From an uncultured Gammaproteobacteria bacterium (GTDB taxonomy: Bacteria; Pseudomonadota; Gammaproteobacteria; Steroidobacterales; Foliamicaceae), in contig OX639965.1 of the NCBI GenBank assembly GCA_951828235.1, positions 2,166,212 through 2,230,211 of the forward strand: DNA of 64,000 nucleotides, written 5' to 3'. Positions within the stretch are counted from its first letter, which is position 1, and each line of letters opens with the position of its first letter. The position numbers and the translations under genes were made by a program. Shown here in pieces: positions 1 through 9,520 of this stretch. The notes under the pieces were generated by a model. The model worked only from the letters and a program-made list of their open reading frames with translations. It was not told where the DNA came from and did no database searches.

Positions 1-2
1 TG

Positions 3-134
3 TCCCAGACCCACGACGCGAAACTGCTTGCCGCAGCCCGGGCTGCGGCGGCGCGTCTCGGCCTTGAGTTTTCCCACCTGCACACCGGCTATTACGCCTT
101 GCAGGAGCGCGTTGCCTCTGTGGCCGCAGTCTGA
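3..134 (+). CDS. C-terminal end of an unidentified protein (truncated by window edge)
   Basis: An open frame enters from the left edge and ends at a TGA at 132-134, leaving 43 codons. The visible tail is Ala-rich, followed by a short GLEFSHLHTGYY stretch. It is not a recognised domain on its own. The stop lies four bases before the ATG of the next small gene, so the genes are probably co-transcribed with the corrinoid methyltransferase operon downstream. A DUF1638-type protein, which often accompanies such methyltransferases, is one possibility, but this is only a guess from context. Confidence 0.45.
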   Translation, partial: SQTHDAKLLAAARAAAARLGLEFSHLHTGYYALQERVASVAAV

Positions 135-138
135 TGCG

Positions 139-474
139 ATGAACGTTATCCTGGTGAGGTGGCGTGACATTCCCGCGCAGGTGATCGTCAAGAAGGGCAG
201 GGTGCGAGCCAGGGCGCGGTTGAGCGGGCGCTTTCAAAGCGCCATTGATCGCGCCGCCATGCGGGCGAAGAAACAAAGCGCCGACGCCTATATGGATGAA
301 TGGTCGCGGGAGCCGATCAAGGCCGGGCCGGATGATGCGGCAGCGGACTTGCAGGTGGTCGCCAGCCGGTTTGCGGACCGGATCGAAGCACGCTATTCGG
401 ACGAGCGACTGCTGGCGCTCATCCGCAATCACGGTCTGGCGGAGGACGGAAAGGGTGGTTCGGAGAGTCGCTGA
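139..474 (+). CDS. small 'virulence factor' family protein of methyltransferase operons
   Basis: This 111-residue soluble protein starts at the ATG at 139; an upstream in-frame extension to 28 exists but lies over the previous gene. It begins with a beta-rich MNVILVRWRDIPAQV segment and continues with a basic stretch and a helical C-terminus. This pattern matches, from memory, the short 'Virulence factor' family (PF13769) that is regularly found beside methyltetrahydrofolate:corrinoid methyltransferases. Its biochemical role is not established; the name reflects a historical annotation. It ends three bases before the next ATG, so it is tightly coupled to that gene. An accessory role in corrinoid methyl transfer is inferred from context only. 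Confidence 0.6.
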   Translation: MNVILVRWRDIPAQVIVKKGRVRARARLSGRFQSAIDRAAMRAKKQSADAYMDEWSREPIKAGPDDAAADLQVVASRFADRIEARYSDERLLALIRNHGLAEDGKGGSESR

Positions 475-477
475 AGC

Positions 478-1377
478 ATGACGAAAACGGTAATCGCTTC
501 TCATCGCCAGGAGGTCGTGATCGGTTTCGATCAGCCCTTTGTGATCATCGGCGAGCGCATCAACCCTACCGGGCGCAAGATTCTCGCGGAGGAGATGAAG
601 GTGGGAAACTACGATCGGGTGGTCGCCGACGCCATCGCCCAGGTTGAAGCCGGCGCCCACATGCTGGACGTGAACGCCGGGATACCGCTGGCGGACGAGC
701 CCGCCATGCTGGCCGAGGCCATCCAGCGGGTGCAGTCGGTCACCGATGTGCCGCTTTGCATCGACTCTTCCATCGTCGCTGCGCTGGAATCCGGCCTGGC
801 GGTCTATCGGGGCAAGGCGCTGGTCAACTCGGTCACGGGCGAAGAGGAAAGGCTGGAAACGGTGCTGCCGCTGGTCGCCCGGCACGGCGCCGCTGTGGTG
901 GCCATTTCCAACGACGAAACGGGCATCTCCGAGGATCCGGACGTGCGCTTCGAAGTGGCCAGGAAAATCATCGAACGGGCTCAGGACCACGGCATTTCCC
1001 CAAGCGACGTCGTGGTGGACCCCCTGGTCATGCCGATCGGCGCGATCAACTCGGCCGGTCGGCAGGTCATGCACCTGGTCGGCCGATTGCGCAGCGAACT
1101 CAAGGTCAACACCACCTGCGGAGCTTCCAATGTGAGTTTCGGTCTGCCCAATCGAAACGGCGTCAACAGCGCCTTTCTCACCATGGCGATCGGCGCCGGG
1201 ATGACGTCGGCAATCACCAACCCGCTGCACGGCGAGGTGATGCAGGCGGTCCTGGGCGCCGACGTCATGATGGGGAAGGATTCGGATTGCGCGCGCTGGA
1301 TTCGCAAGTACCGCGAACCCGGCGCGCCGGCGGGCAACCGGCGAGGCCGCCGGGACCGCCGCCGCCGCCGCGGCTGA
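478..1377 (+). CDS. methyltetrahydrofolate:corrinoid methyltransferase (pterin-binding domain)
   Basis: This 299-residue cytoplasmic enzyme has the pterin-binding TIM-barrel fold of dihydropteroate synthase and the MetH/AcsE methyltransferases. The early motif IIGERINPTGRK, the LDVNAG segment, CIDSS and the NSVTGEEE segment form the pterin pocket. No cobalamin-binding domain is fused, so it should act on a separate corrinoid protein, moving a methyl group between corrinoid and tetrahydrofolate. The Arg-rich tail (RRRRRG) resembles that of other members and argues against truncation. It lies between the small accessory protein and an MttB-family enzyme, which together make a demethylation module feeding methyl groups into the folate pool. 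Confidence 0.88.
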   Translation: MTKTVIASHRQEVVIGFDQPFVIIGERINPTGRKILAEEMKVGNYDRVVADAIAQVEAGAHMLDVNAGIPLADEPAMLAEAIQRVQSVTDVPLCIDSSIVAALESGLAVYRGKALVNSVTGEEERLETVLPLVARHGAAVVAISNDETGISEDPDVRFEVARKIIERAQDHGISPSDVVVDPLVMPIGAINSAGRQVMHLVGRLRSELKVNTTCGASNVSFGLPNRNGVNSAFLTMAIGAGMTSAITNPLHGEVMQAVLGADVMMGKDSDCARWIRKYREPGAPAGNRRGRRDRRRRRG

Positions 1378-1436
1378 CCCTATGGAAAGAGCTATGCTTT
1401 CAGCTTCGTTCAACCCGTATGCCGTGGAGGGCAGCC

Positions 1437-2978
1437 ATGCCTAGACGATCAGGTGGCAGAAGGGCCCGAAGGGCCGAGCGCGCCGCGCCGCTCGCCGAAG
1501 CGATCAAGCCGGTTCAGCCGGGGCATACCGGAGGACAATACCGGCCCCTGTCCGCTGCCGGCGTTGCGGCCATCGCGGACAACGCCTTGAAGATTCTCGA
1601 GCAGGTGGGATTCGCCGACCCCACCCCTCACTGCATCGAAACCTGCACGGCGGCCGGCGCCGTGCTCGGCGAGGACGGGCGTTTGCGCATGCCGGCGAGT
1701 CTGGTCGAGCGCACCCTGCAGCAGGCCCGGAAAAATCTCGTGCTGCACGCTCAGGACCCGCGCAGGGACCTGGACCTGAGCGGCGCCAGAGTGCATTTTT
1801 CCACCGCCGGCGCCGCGGTGATGGTCGCCGACACGGAAAACGATCTCTACAGGGAATCCGAAGCGCAGGACCTGTACGACATGGCGCGTATCGTCGATAC
1901 CTGCGAACACATTCACATGTTCCAGCGCACCTGCGTACCCCGGGACATTCCCGACAACTATGAGATGGATATCAATACCCTCTACTGCGCGGTGACGGGT
2001 ACCAGCAAGCACGTCGGTTCGAGCTGGACGCTACCCGGGCACGTGGAGAAGAGTCTTGAGATGCTGCATCTCGTCGCCGGCGGCGAGGCCGAGTGGCGGG
2101 CGCGACCCTTCGTCAGTCAGTCCAACTGCTTTGTGGTACCGCCGCTGAAGTTCGCGACCGATGCCCTCGAGTGCCTGCGGGTAGCCGTGGAGGGCGGCAT
2201 GCCGGTGCTGCTGCTGTCGGCGGGCCAGGCCGGCGCAACGACCCCCGCCTACCTGGCCGGGGCGGTTTCCCAGGCCTGGGCGGAGTGCCTTGGCGGGCTG
2301 GTCTATGTCAACGCGATCAAGCCGGGCGCCCCGGCGATTCTCGGCGCCTGGCCGTTTGTTTCCGATCTGCGTACCGGGGCGATGAGCGGCGGCTCCCCGG
2401 AGCAGGGCCTGCTGTCCGCCGCCTGCGCCCAGCTGGGTATTCATTTTGACCTTCCCTTCGGCACCGCCTGCGGCATGACCGACGCCAAGTTTCCGGACTT
2501 TCAGGCCGGTGCGGAACGGGCGGCCACGGTACTGTCCGCCGCCCTGTCCGGGGCGAACATCGTTTATGAATCCGCCGGCATGTACGCCAGTCTGCTGGGC
2601 ACCTGCCCGGAGAGCCTGTTGCTGGACAACGACGTCCTGGGCGCAATCGGGCGCGTTACCCGGGGGATCGAAGTCAATCCCGATACGCTGAGCTTCGCCG
2701 AGATCGAGCAGATCTGCACCAGTGGCGAAGGACATTACCTGGGTTCGGGGAGCACCCTGCAGGTGATGCAAAGCGAGTACATATATCCTGACTTCAGCGA
2801 CCGCAACAGCCCGACCGTCTGGGAGGAACAAGGCAAGCCGGTGCTGGTGCATCGCGCCGTCGAAAAAACGCGGGAAATCCTCGCTCATCACGCACCGCGC
2901 CACGTCAGCGACGAGATCGACGCCCGCATACGGTCCGGGTTCCCGATTCGTCTCTCCCGGGCAGCCATGGGGCGATGA
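1437..2978 (+). CDS. MttB-like quaternary/tertiary amine:corrinoid methyltransferase
   Basis: This protein of 513 residues belongs to the trimethylamine methyltransferase family (COG5598). The start at 1437 has a GGAGG ribosome site at 1426-1430 and gives the usual basic MPRRSGGRRARRAERAA beginning; an in-frame ATG at 1419 is the alternative. There is no in-frame amber codon, so it belongs to the non-pyrrolysine branch. Characterised members of that branch demethylate glycine betaine, proline betaine or carnitine. It would methylate a corrinoid protein, and the upstream pterin enzyme would move that methyl to tetrahydrofolate. No corrinoid protein gene is visible, so it may lie left of the window. 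A BCCT carrier at 7.9 kb could import the substrate. Confidence 0.85.
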   Translation: MPRRSGGRRARRAERAAPLAEAIKPVQPGHTGGQYRPLSAAGVAAIADNALKILEQVGFADPTPHCIETCTAAGAVLGEDGRLRMPASLVERTLQQARKNLVLHAQDPRRDLDLSGARVHFSTAGAAVMVADTENDLYRESEAQDLYDMARIVDTCEHIHMFQRTCVPRDIPDNYEMDINTLYCAVTGTSKHVGSSWTLPGHVEKSLEMLHLVAGGEAEWRARPFVSQSNCFVVPPLKFATDALECLRVAVEGGMPVLLLSAGQAGATTPAYLAGAVSQAWAECLGGLVYVNAIKPGAPAILGAWPFVSDLRTGAMSGGSPEQGLLSAACAQLGIHFDLPFGTACGMTDAKFPDFQAGAERAATVLSAALSGANIVYESAGMYASLLGTCPESLLLDNDVLGAIGRVTRGIEVNPDTLSFAEIEQICTSGEGHYLGSGSTLQVMQSEYIYPDFSDRNSPTVWEEQGKPVLVHRAVEKTREILAHHAPRHVSDEIDARIRSGFPIRLSRAAMGR

Positions 2979-3133
2979 GACGCGAGGCTGGCTTGCGCAG
3001 CCAACGGCAGCTCATAAACACTGGGAAACGCCCTGGCTGGAAGGCTCTCCTGCACGCTTTGGAATAGGGCGGCAAACTATTGGTTATGATATGGTAGTTG
3101 GCTCTGGATTGAGCCGCGAGGAGATTGGGGACT

Positions 3134-5764
3134 ATGGCATTTCATGTACCAACGCAACATACCGTATTATCCGCCGCCGTCGCTGCAGCGCTGGTTGGCG
3201 CGCCCGTAGCGGCGCAGGAGGATGCCGGCGGGCGGGTGCTCGACGAGATCGTGGTTACCGCGAGGCGCGTTCAGGAATCGCTGCAGGACGTTCCTCTGGC
3301 CGTGACCGCCCTGGACTCCCGCGAGATCACTGAACTCGGCGTCACCAATTTCGCGGACTACGTGCTGCAGTTGCCCAGCGTGACCGCCGGCGGCAGCGGA
3401 CCGGGCCAGAACACCATCTATATCCGCGGCGTCGCTTCGACCACGCCGAACCTGACGGTTGCCGGCGTGGCCGGCCTGGCGCCCAACGTCGCCTTCTACC
3501 TGGACGAGCAGCCATTGGCGCACCCGGGCCGCAATCTCGACGTGTATGCGGCGGACCTGGCGCGCATCGAGGTGCTCTCCGGTCCCCAGGGGACGCTTTA
3601 CGGGGCCAGTTCCCAGGCCGGCAATGTTCGCCTGATCACGAACAAGCCGGACCTGAACGAGTTTTACGGCAATGTGAAGCTCGGCGCGAACACGATCAGC
3701 AGCGGCGATACCGGCACCAATCTCGAAGTCGTGCTGAACGTTCCCATAAGCGACACCTTCGGCTTGCGCGGCGTGGTCTACAGAGACAACAAGGGCGGCT
3801 GGATCGACAATGTCGCCGACACGAGAACCGTTGAAGAGAGTGCGCGGTTCCGCCCCGAGGGAGCGGTTCGCAAGAACGGCGTGCCGGTCGCTGCGCATCG
3901 CGGCGGATTCCAGGCGGGAGTGGATCTCTCCAATATTCGTTTCATTCAGGCCGACAACAGCAATATCGCCGACGAAAATATCAATGGCGTCACCTACACC
4001 GGCGGCCGGATTTCAGCCCAGTGGGATATCAGCGATAACTGGAACCTGCTCGTCGCGCACACGACCCAGGAGACCGAGGCGGACGGCGTATTTTTCGCTG
4101 ATCCCGACGTCGGCGACCTGGAAATCACCCGCTTCGTGGACGAGAGCATCTTTGACACCTTTGACAACACGGCCTTGACGCTCACAGGCCGGCTGGCAGC
4201 GTTGGATGTCATCTACACAGGCGCGTTCACGGACCGGCAGTCCGATCAGCTTGTCGACTATTCGGACTACCTGTTCGTGGGCCAGTACCTGCCGTACTAC
4301 ATCTGCGATTACTACGCGACGTATACGTCATACAACAGCCCTCCAGGCGTACCTCGTGTCGGCACGACATGCAACGATCCGACACTGTACGTGATGAGCC
4401 TCAATCAGCTCGATATCCAGACCCACGAAATCCGCTTTACCACGGACCAGTCGAATCGCTGGCGCCTTCAGGGCGGCGTATTCACCAGCGAGCTGGAACT
4501 CATCGAGGTCAACGACTTCATCTATCCCGGTTCCGTCCACGCCATCGGGTGGAACGGGAATCCGGGTTTCGCGCCCAACTACCCGCTGACCAATCCGGCG
4601 GCGGCACCTGGCAACCCCAGTGGATCCTCCTTCGGAGCCGGCGGCGGCCAGGGTTATTTCACCTTCCCGGGGCCGTTCGGCCCGGACAGGTTTGGCACGG
4701 ACCCGGGCGTCATCTTCCGCAACGATATCAGGCGTACGGATGAACAGTTCGGCGTTTTCGGCGAATTCGGCATCGACCTGAGCGATCAGTTCGCGCTAAC
4801 GCTCGGTGCGCGCAACTACGAGATCGAAGTCGATCTCGAGGGCAGCGCCAATTCATCGTTCGGCAATTTTGGCGGGAACAGGGAAGACCAGCAGCGCTTC
4901 GGCACCAACATTTCGCAGCAGTTCGCGCCCAACAGCACGGTGGCAGGTGCGCCTGACAAGGCAGTAGCCGATGGCACGATCTTCAAGGCGACGCTCGACT
5001 GGCGTCCGGTGCCGCGGCAGCTCTACTACGTCACTTGGTCTGAGGGATTCCGCCCCGGCCTGCTGAATCGTCCCGGCGGACGCACGAGCGCGGACGGAAG
5101 CGGTTTCGTGGTGCCCTTCGAGCTGCAAACCGACGAAGTCGTCAATCTCGAGGTGGGCATGAAGGCCGATTTCGGCACCGCCTTCCGATTGAACGCGTCA
5201 ATATTCAACATCGATATCGACAACCTGCAGACCACGATCTTCGATACCAGCATCGTCAACCTGTTCTTCTCGGACAACGCGGCGGACGCAAGGGTGAGGG
5301 GCCTGGAGGCGGACTTCATCTGGCTGCCCCCCGGGCTCGATGGGCTCACCATCGCCGGCGCCGTCTCGTTTCTTGACTCGGAAATCACACGGAAAATCAC
5401 CCCTACGAACGACGTTCGTGAAGGGGACGAGCTTGCGTTCGCTCCAGGATCGCAGGGCAACCTGCGGGCGCGCTACGAGTGGATACTGCAGGCCAACGGA
5501 TGGACGGCGCACATCATGCCCATGATTTCCTGGTCCGCGGATTCGTACAGCGACATCATCACCATCAACCGTGACCGGATCGACGGCTGGACGATGCTCG
5601 GCCTGACGGCCGGGGTAGCGAGCGACAACTGGTCGGTGACGCTTTACGGCAGCAACCTGACTGATGAACGGGCCGAGGTTTCGCGCTCATTCGTCTTCGA
5701 CACCCGGCACGTCACCTATGCGCGACCCAGGACATTCGGCTTACGCGCGAGCGTGAACTTCTGA
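3134..5764 (+). CDS. TonB-dependent outer-membrane receptor
   Basis: This 876-residue receptor carries a signal peptide ending near VAAQE, then the LDEIVVTARRVQESLQDVP plug start typical of catabolic TonB receptors in sphingomonads and related Gammaproteobacteria. The plug domain spans roughly residues 40-160 (IYIRGV, VEVLSGPQGTLYGA), followed by a long beta-barrel ending in an aromatic-rich strand (RTFGLRASVNF). The ATG at 3134 is preferred over a TTG nine bases upstream because a GAGGAG site sits at 3118-3123. It should import a specific, unknown substrate across the outer membrane using TonB energy. It is followed by a TPR-sulfotransferase, a pairing that suggests co-expression but does not name the ligand. 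Confidence 0.93.
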   Translation: MAFHVPTQHTVLSAAVAAALVGAPVAAQEDAGGRVLDEIVVTARRVQESLQDVPLAVTALDSREITELGVTNFADYVLQLPSVTAGGSGPGQNTIYIRGVASTTPNLTVAGVAGLAPNVAFYLDEQPLAHPGRNLDVYAADLARIEVLSGPQGTLYGASSQAGNVRLITNKPDLNEFYGNVKLGANTISSGDTGTNLEVVLNVPISDTFGLRGVVYRDNKGGWIDNVADTRTVEESARFRPEGAVRKNGVPVAAHRGGFQAGVDLSNIRFIQADNSNIADENINGVTYTGGRISAQWDISDNWNLLVAHTTQETEADGVFFADPDVGDLEITRFVDESIFDTFDNTALTLTGRLAALDVIYTGAFTDRQSDQLVDYSDYLFVGQYLPYYICDYYATYTSYNSPPGVPRVGTTCNDPTLYVMSLNQLDIQTHEIRFTTDQSNRWRLQGGVFTSELELIEVNDFIYPGSVHAIGWNGNPGFAPNYPLTNPAAAPGNPSGSSFGAGGGQGYFTFPGPFGPDRFGTDPGVIFRNDIRRTDEQFGVFGEFGIDLSDQFALTLGARNYEIEVDLEGSANSSFGNFGGNREDQQRFGTNISQQFAPNSTVAGAPDKAVADGTIFKATLDWRPVPRQLYYVTWSEGFRPGLLNRPGGRTSADGSGFVVPFELQTDEVVNLEVGMKADFGTAFRLNASIFNIDIDNLQTTIFDTSIVNLFFSDNAADARVRGLEADFIWLPPGLDGLTIAGAVSFLDSEITRKITPTNDVREGDELAFAPGSQGNLRARYEWILQANGWTAHIMPMISWSADSYSDIITINRDRIDGWTMLGLTAGVASDNWSVTLYGSNLTDERAEVSRSFVFDTRHVTYARPRTFGLRASVNF

Positions 5765-5793
5765 CCGGCCCGGGTCAGGCAACAGGTACCGAA

Positions 5794-5819
5794 ACGGCAT
5801 CCCCCCCGGGGGATGCCGT
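5794..5819. terminator. 12-bp perfect palindrome after TonB receptor
   Basis: ACGGCATCCCCC at 5794-5805 and its exact reverse complement at 5808-5819 are separated by two bases. The stem lies 30 bases after the receptor stop. There is no T-tract, so it may be a Rho-assisted stop or an mRNA-stabilising hairpin rather than an intrinsic terminator. Confidence 0.4.
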
Positions 5820-6030
5820 CGTCGCGTCCGGGCGTTCCGGGCGACCTGCCTCTCCCTACGATCGCGGACCCGCGGTAGGGGGCGGCTGCACACCCGCCAA
5901 CAACCGGACGCCGGACCTGCCCGCGCTGGCTGCGATCCAGTCGAGGATCGTCGCCAGACAGTACGAGCAGGCGCTGGCCGACCTCGGCGTCATCCTCCGA
6001 GACGAACCGGACAACACCGACGCCCTGTAC

Positions 6031-7893
6031 ATGAGCGCGGTCTGCCGCCGCTACCGGCGCGAGTTCGACGTGGCGCTGGCGCAGCTTGCCAGGCTGAAGG
6101 CCCTCGCGCCCGAGAACGGCCGGGCCCATCAGGAAGAGGGTCACGCGTACCGCGACATGGGCCGGCCCGATCGTGCGCTCGCGGCGTATACGCAGGCGTG
6201 CCGGTTCAACCCGGCGCTGGTGGCGAGCTGGCGGGGGCAACTGCATTGCCTGACCCGCCGCGGCCGTCTCCGGGAGGCGGCGCAGGTCAGGGCGCAACTG
6301 GACTACCTGAAGCGGTTGCCGCAACCCCTGGTCATCGTTATGGACCTTTTGAGCCAGGGCAAGCTGCTCAAGGCGGAGGACCTGTGCCGAAAATTCCTGC
6401 AAAAGGTGCCCCACCACGTAGAGGCGATGCGGCTGCTGGCCGACATCGGCATCCGCTTCGGCGTGCTGACGGACGCTGAGTTCCTGCTCGAGTCGGCCCA
6501 CGAGTTTGATCCGAAAAATGTGCGGGTGCAAATGGACTACATCCAGGCGCTCAGGAAACGCCAGCGATTCGCAAAGGCGCTTGAGCAGGCCAGGGCGCTG
6601 CTTGAGACTTCGCCGGAGAATCCGCAGTTCCAGTCCATCTACGCGATCGAGTGCATGCAGACCGGCAACTACGAGGAGGCGCTGAGCCTTTTCGACAGGG
6701 TACTGGAGCGAATCCCGGGAGATCCGGTCACGCTTACATCGAAGGGCCACGCGTTCAAGACCAACGGCCAGTACGGCGACGCTGTCGCCTCCTACCAGGC
6801 GGCGCTCGACAGTCAGCCGCGGCACGGTGAAGCCTGGTATGCGCTTTCCAACCTGAAGGTCTATTCGTTCAGCGACACCGAACTTGAACGGATGCACAGG
6901 CAGGAGCGCAACGAGGAACTGGCCCATGCCGACCGCGTGCATCTGAGCTTTGCACTGGGCAAAGCCTACGAAGACCGCACCGACTTCGAGTCTTCGTTCC
7001 GTTACTACGAGCAGGGCAACCGCTCCAAGAAGACCATAAGTACCTACGATGCGGACAAGATGACGGAGGAGTTGCGCGCCCAGCAGCGGGTTTGTACCGC
7101 CGAAATGCTTGAGCGCGGCGCCAGGGCGGGGTTTTCGGCCGGCGATCCGATTTTCGTCGTCGGGCTGCCGCGGGCCGGTTCAACGCTGCTGGAACAGATC
7201 CTCTCGTCCCATTCCAGGGTGGACGGCACCCTGGAGCTGCCGAACATGGTGTCGCTGGCGCAGCAGTTACGGCGCCGCGGACGCAGCGGGAATGAGCCCG
7301 ACTACCCTGAGATCCTGGCGACGCTCCCCGACGAGGAACTGCGCGAGTTCGGGCGGCAGTACATCGACGACACGCGGATTCACCGCCAGAGTGCGCCGTT
7401 CTTCGTCGACAAGATGCCGAACAATTTCCGCCACATCGGACTGATTCACCTGGTACTGCCCAACGCAAGAATCATCGACGCCAGGCGCCATCCCATGGCC
7501 TGCGGTTTCAGCGGCTACAAGCAGCTCTTCGCCGAAGGCCAGCAGTTCACCTACGACCTGGCGGACCTCGGGCAGTACTACCGCGATTACGTCGAGCTCA
7601 TGGATCATTGGGACGCGGTGCTGCCCGGCAAGGTGCTGTGCGTCCAGTACGAGGACGTGGTGGGGGACCTGGAAACCGAGGTGCGTCGAATCCTCGGCCA
7701 CTGCGGACTCGAATTCGAGCCGGCCTGCCTGAGCTTTCACCGCACGGAGCGGGCAGTGCGCACGCCGAGTTCCGAACAGGTCCGCCAGCCGATATTCAAG
7801 TCGGGGCTCGACTACTGGCGCAACTACGAACGCTGGCTCGATCCGCTTAAAGGTGCGCTGGGCGAAGACGTCCGGCGCCGTTTCGGCATCTGA
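6031..7893 (+). CDS. TPR-repeat sulfotransferase family protein
   Basis: The visible frame from the first ATG gives 620 residues. The N-terminal two thirds are tetratricopeptide repeats (for example near residues 30-60 and 205-265). The C-terminal part is a sulfotransferase domain with the PAPS-binding loop PRAGSTLLEQ near residue 380 and a later RHPMACGFSGYKQLF segment. It would sulfate an unknown acceptor, with the TPR part binding a partner or substrate. Coding character clearly continues upstream of 6031: the same frame reads LPALAAIQ and then an alpha-helical repeat back to about 5899. No ATG, GTG or TTG is present there, so the true start is unresolved. A lost start codon or an upstream frameshift is likely. 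Confidence 0.82.
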   Translation: MSAVCRRYRREFDVALAQLARLKALAPENGRAHQEEGHAYRDMGRPDRALAAYTQACRFNPALVASWRGQLHCLTRRGRLREAAQVRAQLDYLKRLPQPLVIVMDLLSQGKLLKAEDLCRKFLQKVPHHVEAMRLLADIGIRFGVLTDAEFLLESAHEFDPKNVRVQMDYIQALRKRQRFAKALEQARALLETSPENPQFQSIYAIECMQTGNYEEALSLFDRVLERIPGDPVTLTSKGHAFKTNGQYGDAVASYQAALDSQPRHGEAWYALSNLKVYSFSDTELERMHRQERNEELAHADRVHLSFALGKAYEDRTDFESSFRYYEQGNRSKKTISTYDADKMTEELRAQQRVCTAEMLERGARAGFSAGDPIFVVGLPRAGSTLLEQILSSHSRVDGTLELPNMVSLAQQLRRRGRSGNEPDYPEILATLPDEELREFGRQYIDDTRIHRQSAPFFVDKMPNNFRHIGLIHLVLPNARIIDARRHPMACGFSGYKQLFAEGQQFTYDLADLGQYYRDYVELMDHWDAVLPGKVLCVQYEDVVGDLETEVRRILGHCGLEFEPACLSFHRTERAVRTPSSEQVRQPIFKSGLDYWRNYERWLDPLKGALGEDVRRRFGI

Positions 7894-7945
7894 TCCGCGG
7901 ATGCCCGGCCCGCAAGGGACTGCCAGCCACTGTCACGCAACGGGT

Positions 7946-9520
7946 ATGAACGAGACCGGCAGTAAACGCGGCGACACGGCCGTAACCAGGCCAGCGGCTA
8001 CGGATATCGGGCACGAAATCGGCGAGCAGAACATCCGGTTCCTGGGTCTCGATATCCATAACCCGGTCTTCATCGTTTCCGCGCTGCTGGTGGTCGTGCT
8101 CGTGATCGGCACTTTGCTGTTTCCGCAGCAGGCGACGGCCCTGTTCGCCGACCTGAGGGTCTGGACCACCGTGACCTTCGACTGGTTCTTTATGGGCGCG
8201 GCGAATATCTTTGTGGTGTTCAGCTTCGCGGTTGCCCTGTCGCCACTCGGACGCATTCGCCTGGGCGGGAAGGACGCCACGCCCGAATACGGCTATCTCG
8301 CGTGGCTGGCCATGCTGTTCGCCGCCGGCGTGGGCATTGGCCTGATGTTCTTCGGCGTGCTCGAGCCTGTGACTCACACCCTGGCGCCCCCGCTGGGCAT
8401 CGACCCGGCCGACACCAGCGCCGCCCGCGCCGCGGGCATGTCCGCCGCTATCGCGCATTGGGGCCTGCACGCATGGGCGATCTACGCGGTGGCCGGCCTG
8501 TCGCTGGCATTCTTCTGTTTCAATCGCGGCATGCCGCTCACGCTGCGGTCCGCGTTCTATCCGCTGATCGGCAAGTCGGTGTGGGGCCCCTTTGGTCACG
8601 CGGTGGACATTGTCGCGGTGCTGGCCACCCTGTTCGGGATCGCGGTATCGCTGGGATTCGGCGCCGAGCAGATTGCCGGCGGACTGCAGTATCTGTTCGG
8701 AATCCCCGCCGTCACCACGACCAGGATCATCCTGATCATCGTCATCATCGCCATCGCGCTGGCGTCCGTTGTTGCCGGGCTGGACAAGGGGATCAAGCGC
8801 CTTAGCTGGATCAATATGGGGCTTGCCGGCGGACTTTGGCTTTTCGTGCTGATTGCGGGGCCAACGCTGGCCATCCTCGGGCAGATCGCCAAAGCGCCCG
8901 TCGATTACATCTACTACCTGCCGGCATTGAGCAACTGGATCGGCCGCGCGGATCTGGCTTTTCTGCACGACTGGACGACCTTCTACTGGGCCTGGTGGAT
9001 TGCCTGGGCGCCCTTCGTAGGCATGTTCATCGCCCGCGTCAGCTACGGTCGCACCGTGCGCGAGTTCATTACCTGGGTGCTTGTAATCCCGACCCTCATC
9101 GGCATCCTGTGGATGGCGACGTTCGGCGGCGCCGCGTTGGATCAGTACTTTTCCACCGGCTACACGGGCGTAGCGGAGTCAGTGCCTGAACTGGCACTGT
9201 TCAAGATGCTTGAGCAATTGCCGTTGACCGAACTGGTCTGCGCCGTCAGCGTCGTGCTGATCACGATCTTCTTCGTCACCTCGGCTGACTCGGGTTCATT
9301 GGTGATGGACACCATTACGGCCGGCGGCAAGATGGACGCGCCGGTGCAGCAACGCGCCTTCTGGTGCGTGCTCGTGGGCATGGCCGCGATGGCGCTGATG
9401 CTGGGCGGCGGCATGGCGTCGCTGCAGGCGCTGACTCTTTCGGTGGGCCTGCCCTTCACCCTGGTGTTGCTGTGCATGTGCGTCGGCCTCGTCAAGGGGC
9501 TGCGCGAGGAAATGCCCTAG
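7946..9520 (+). CDS. BCCT family betaine/carnitine/choline transporter
   Basis: This 524-residue inner-membrane carrier has about twelve transmembrane helices. The BCCT signature is clear in DWTTFYWAWWIAWAPFVG, which contains the Trp box that binds the quaternary ammonium head group. Glycine-rich helix 1 reads AAGVGIGLMFFGVLEP. Members import glycine betaine, carnitine, choline or related osmolytes with sodium or protons. The ATG at 7946 removes a 31-residue upstream extension that overlaps the preceding gene's end. The stop codon shares the palindrome CTAG with the stop of the convergent dioxygenase gene. With an MttB-like demethylase 5 kb away, uptake of a methylated amine for catabolism is a reasonable inference; osmoprotection is the alternative. 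Confidence 0.93.
   Translation: MNETGSKRGDTAVTRPAATDIGHEIGEQNIRFLGLDIHNPVFIVSALLVVVLVIGTLLFPQQATALFADLRVWTTVTFDWFFMGAANIFVVFSFAVALSPLGRIRLGGKDATPEYGYLAWLAMLFAAGVGIGLMFFGVLEPVTHTLAPPLGIDPADTSAARAAGMSAAIAHWGLHAWAIYAVAGLSLAFFCFNRGMPLTLRSAFYPLIGKSVWGPFGHAVDIVAVLATLFGIAVSLGFGAEQIAGGLQYLFGIPAVTTTRIILIIVIIAIALASVVAGLDKGIKRLSWINMGLAGGLWLFVLIAGPTLAILGQIAKAPVDYIYYLPALSNWIGRADLAFLHDWTTFYWAWWIAWAPFVGMFIARVSYGRTVREFITWVLVIPTLIGILWMATFGGAALDQYFSTGYTGVAESVPELALFKMLEQLPLTELVCAVSVVLITIFFVTSADSGSLVMDTITAGGKMDAPVQQRAFWCVLVGMAAMALMLGGGMASLQALTLSVGLPFTLVLLCMCVGLVKGLREEMP

Noticed and set aside
1437..2978. Pyrrolysine-containing MttB
   Set aside because: There is no in-frame TAG within the gene and no pyrrolysine genes are visible.
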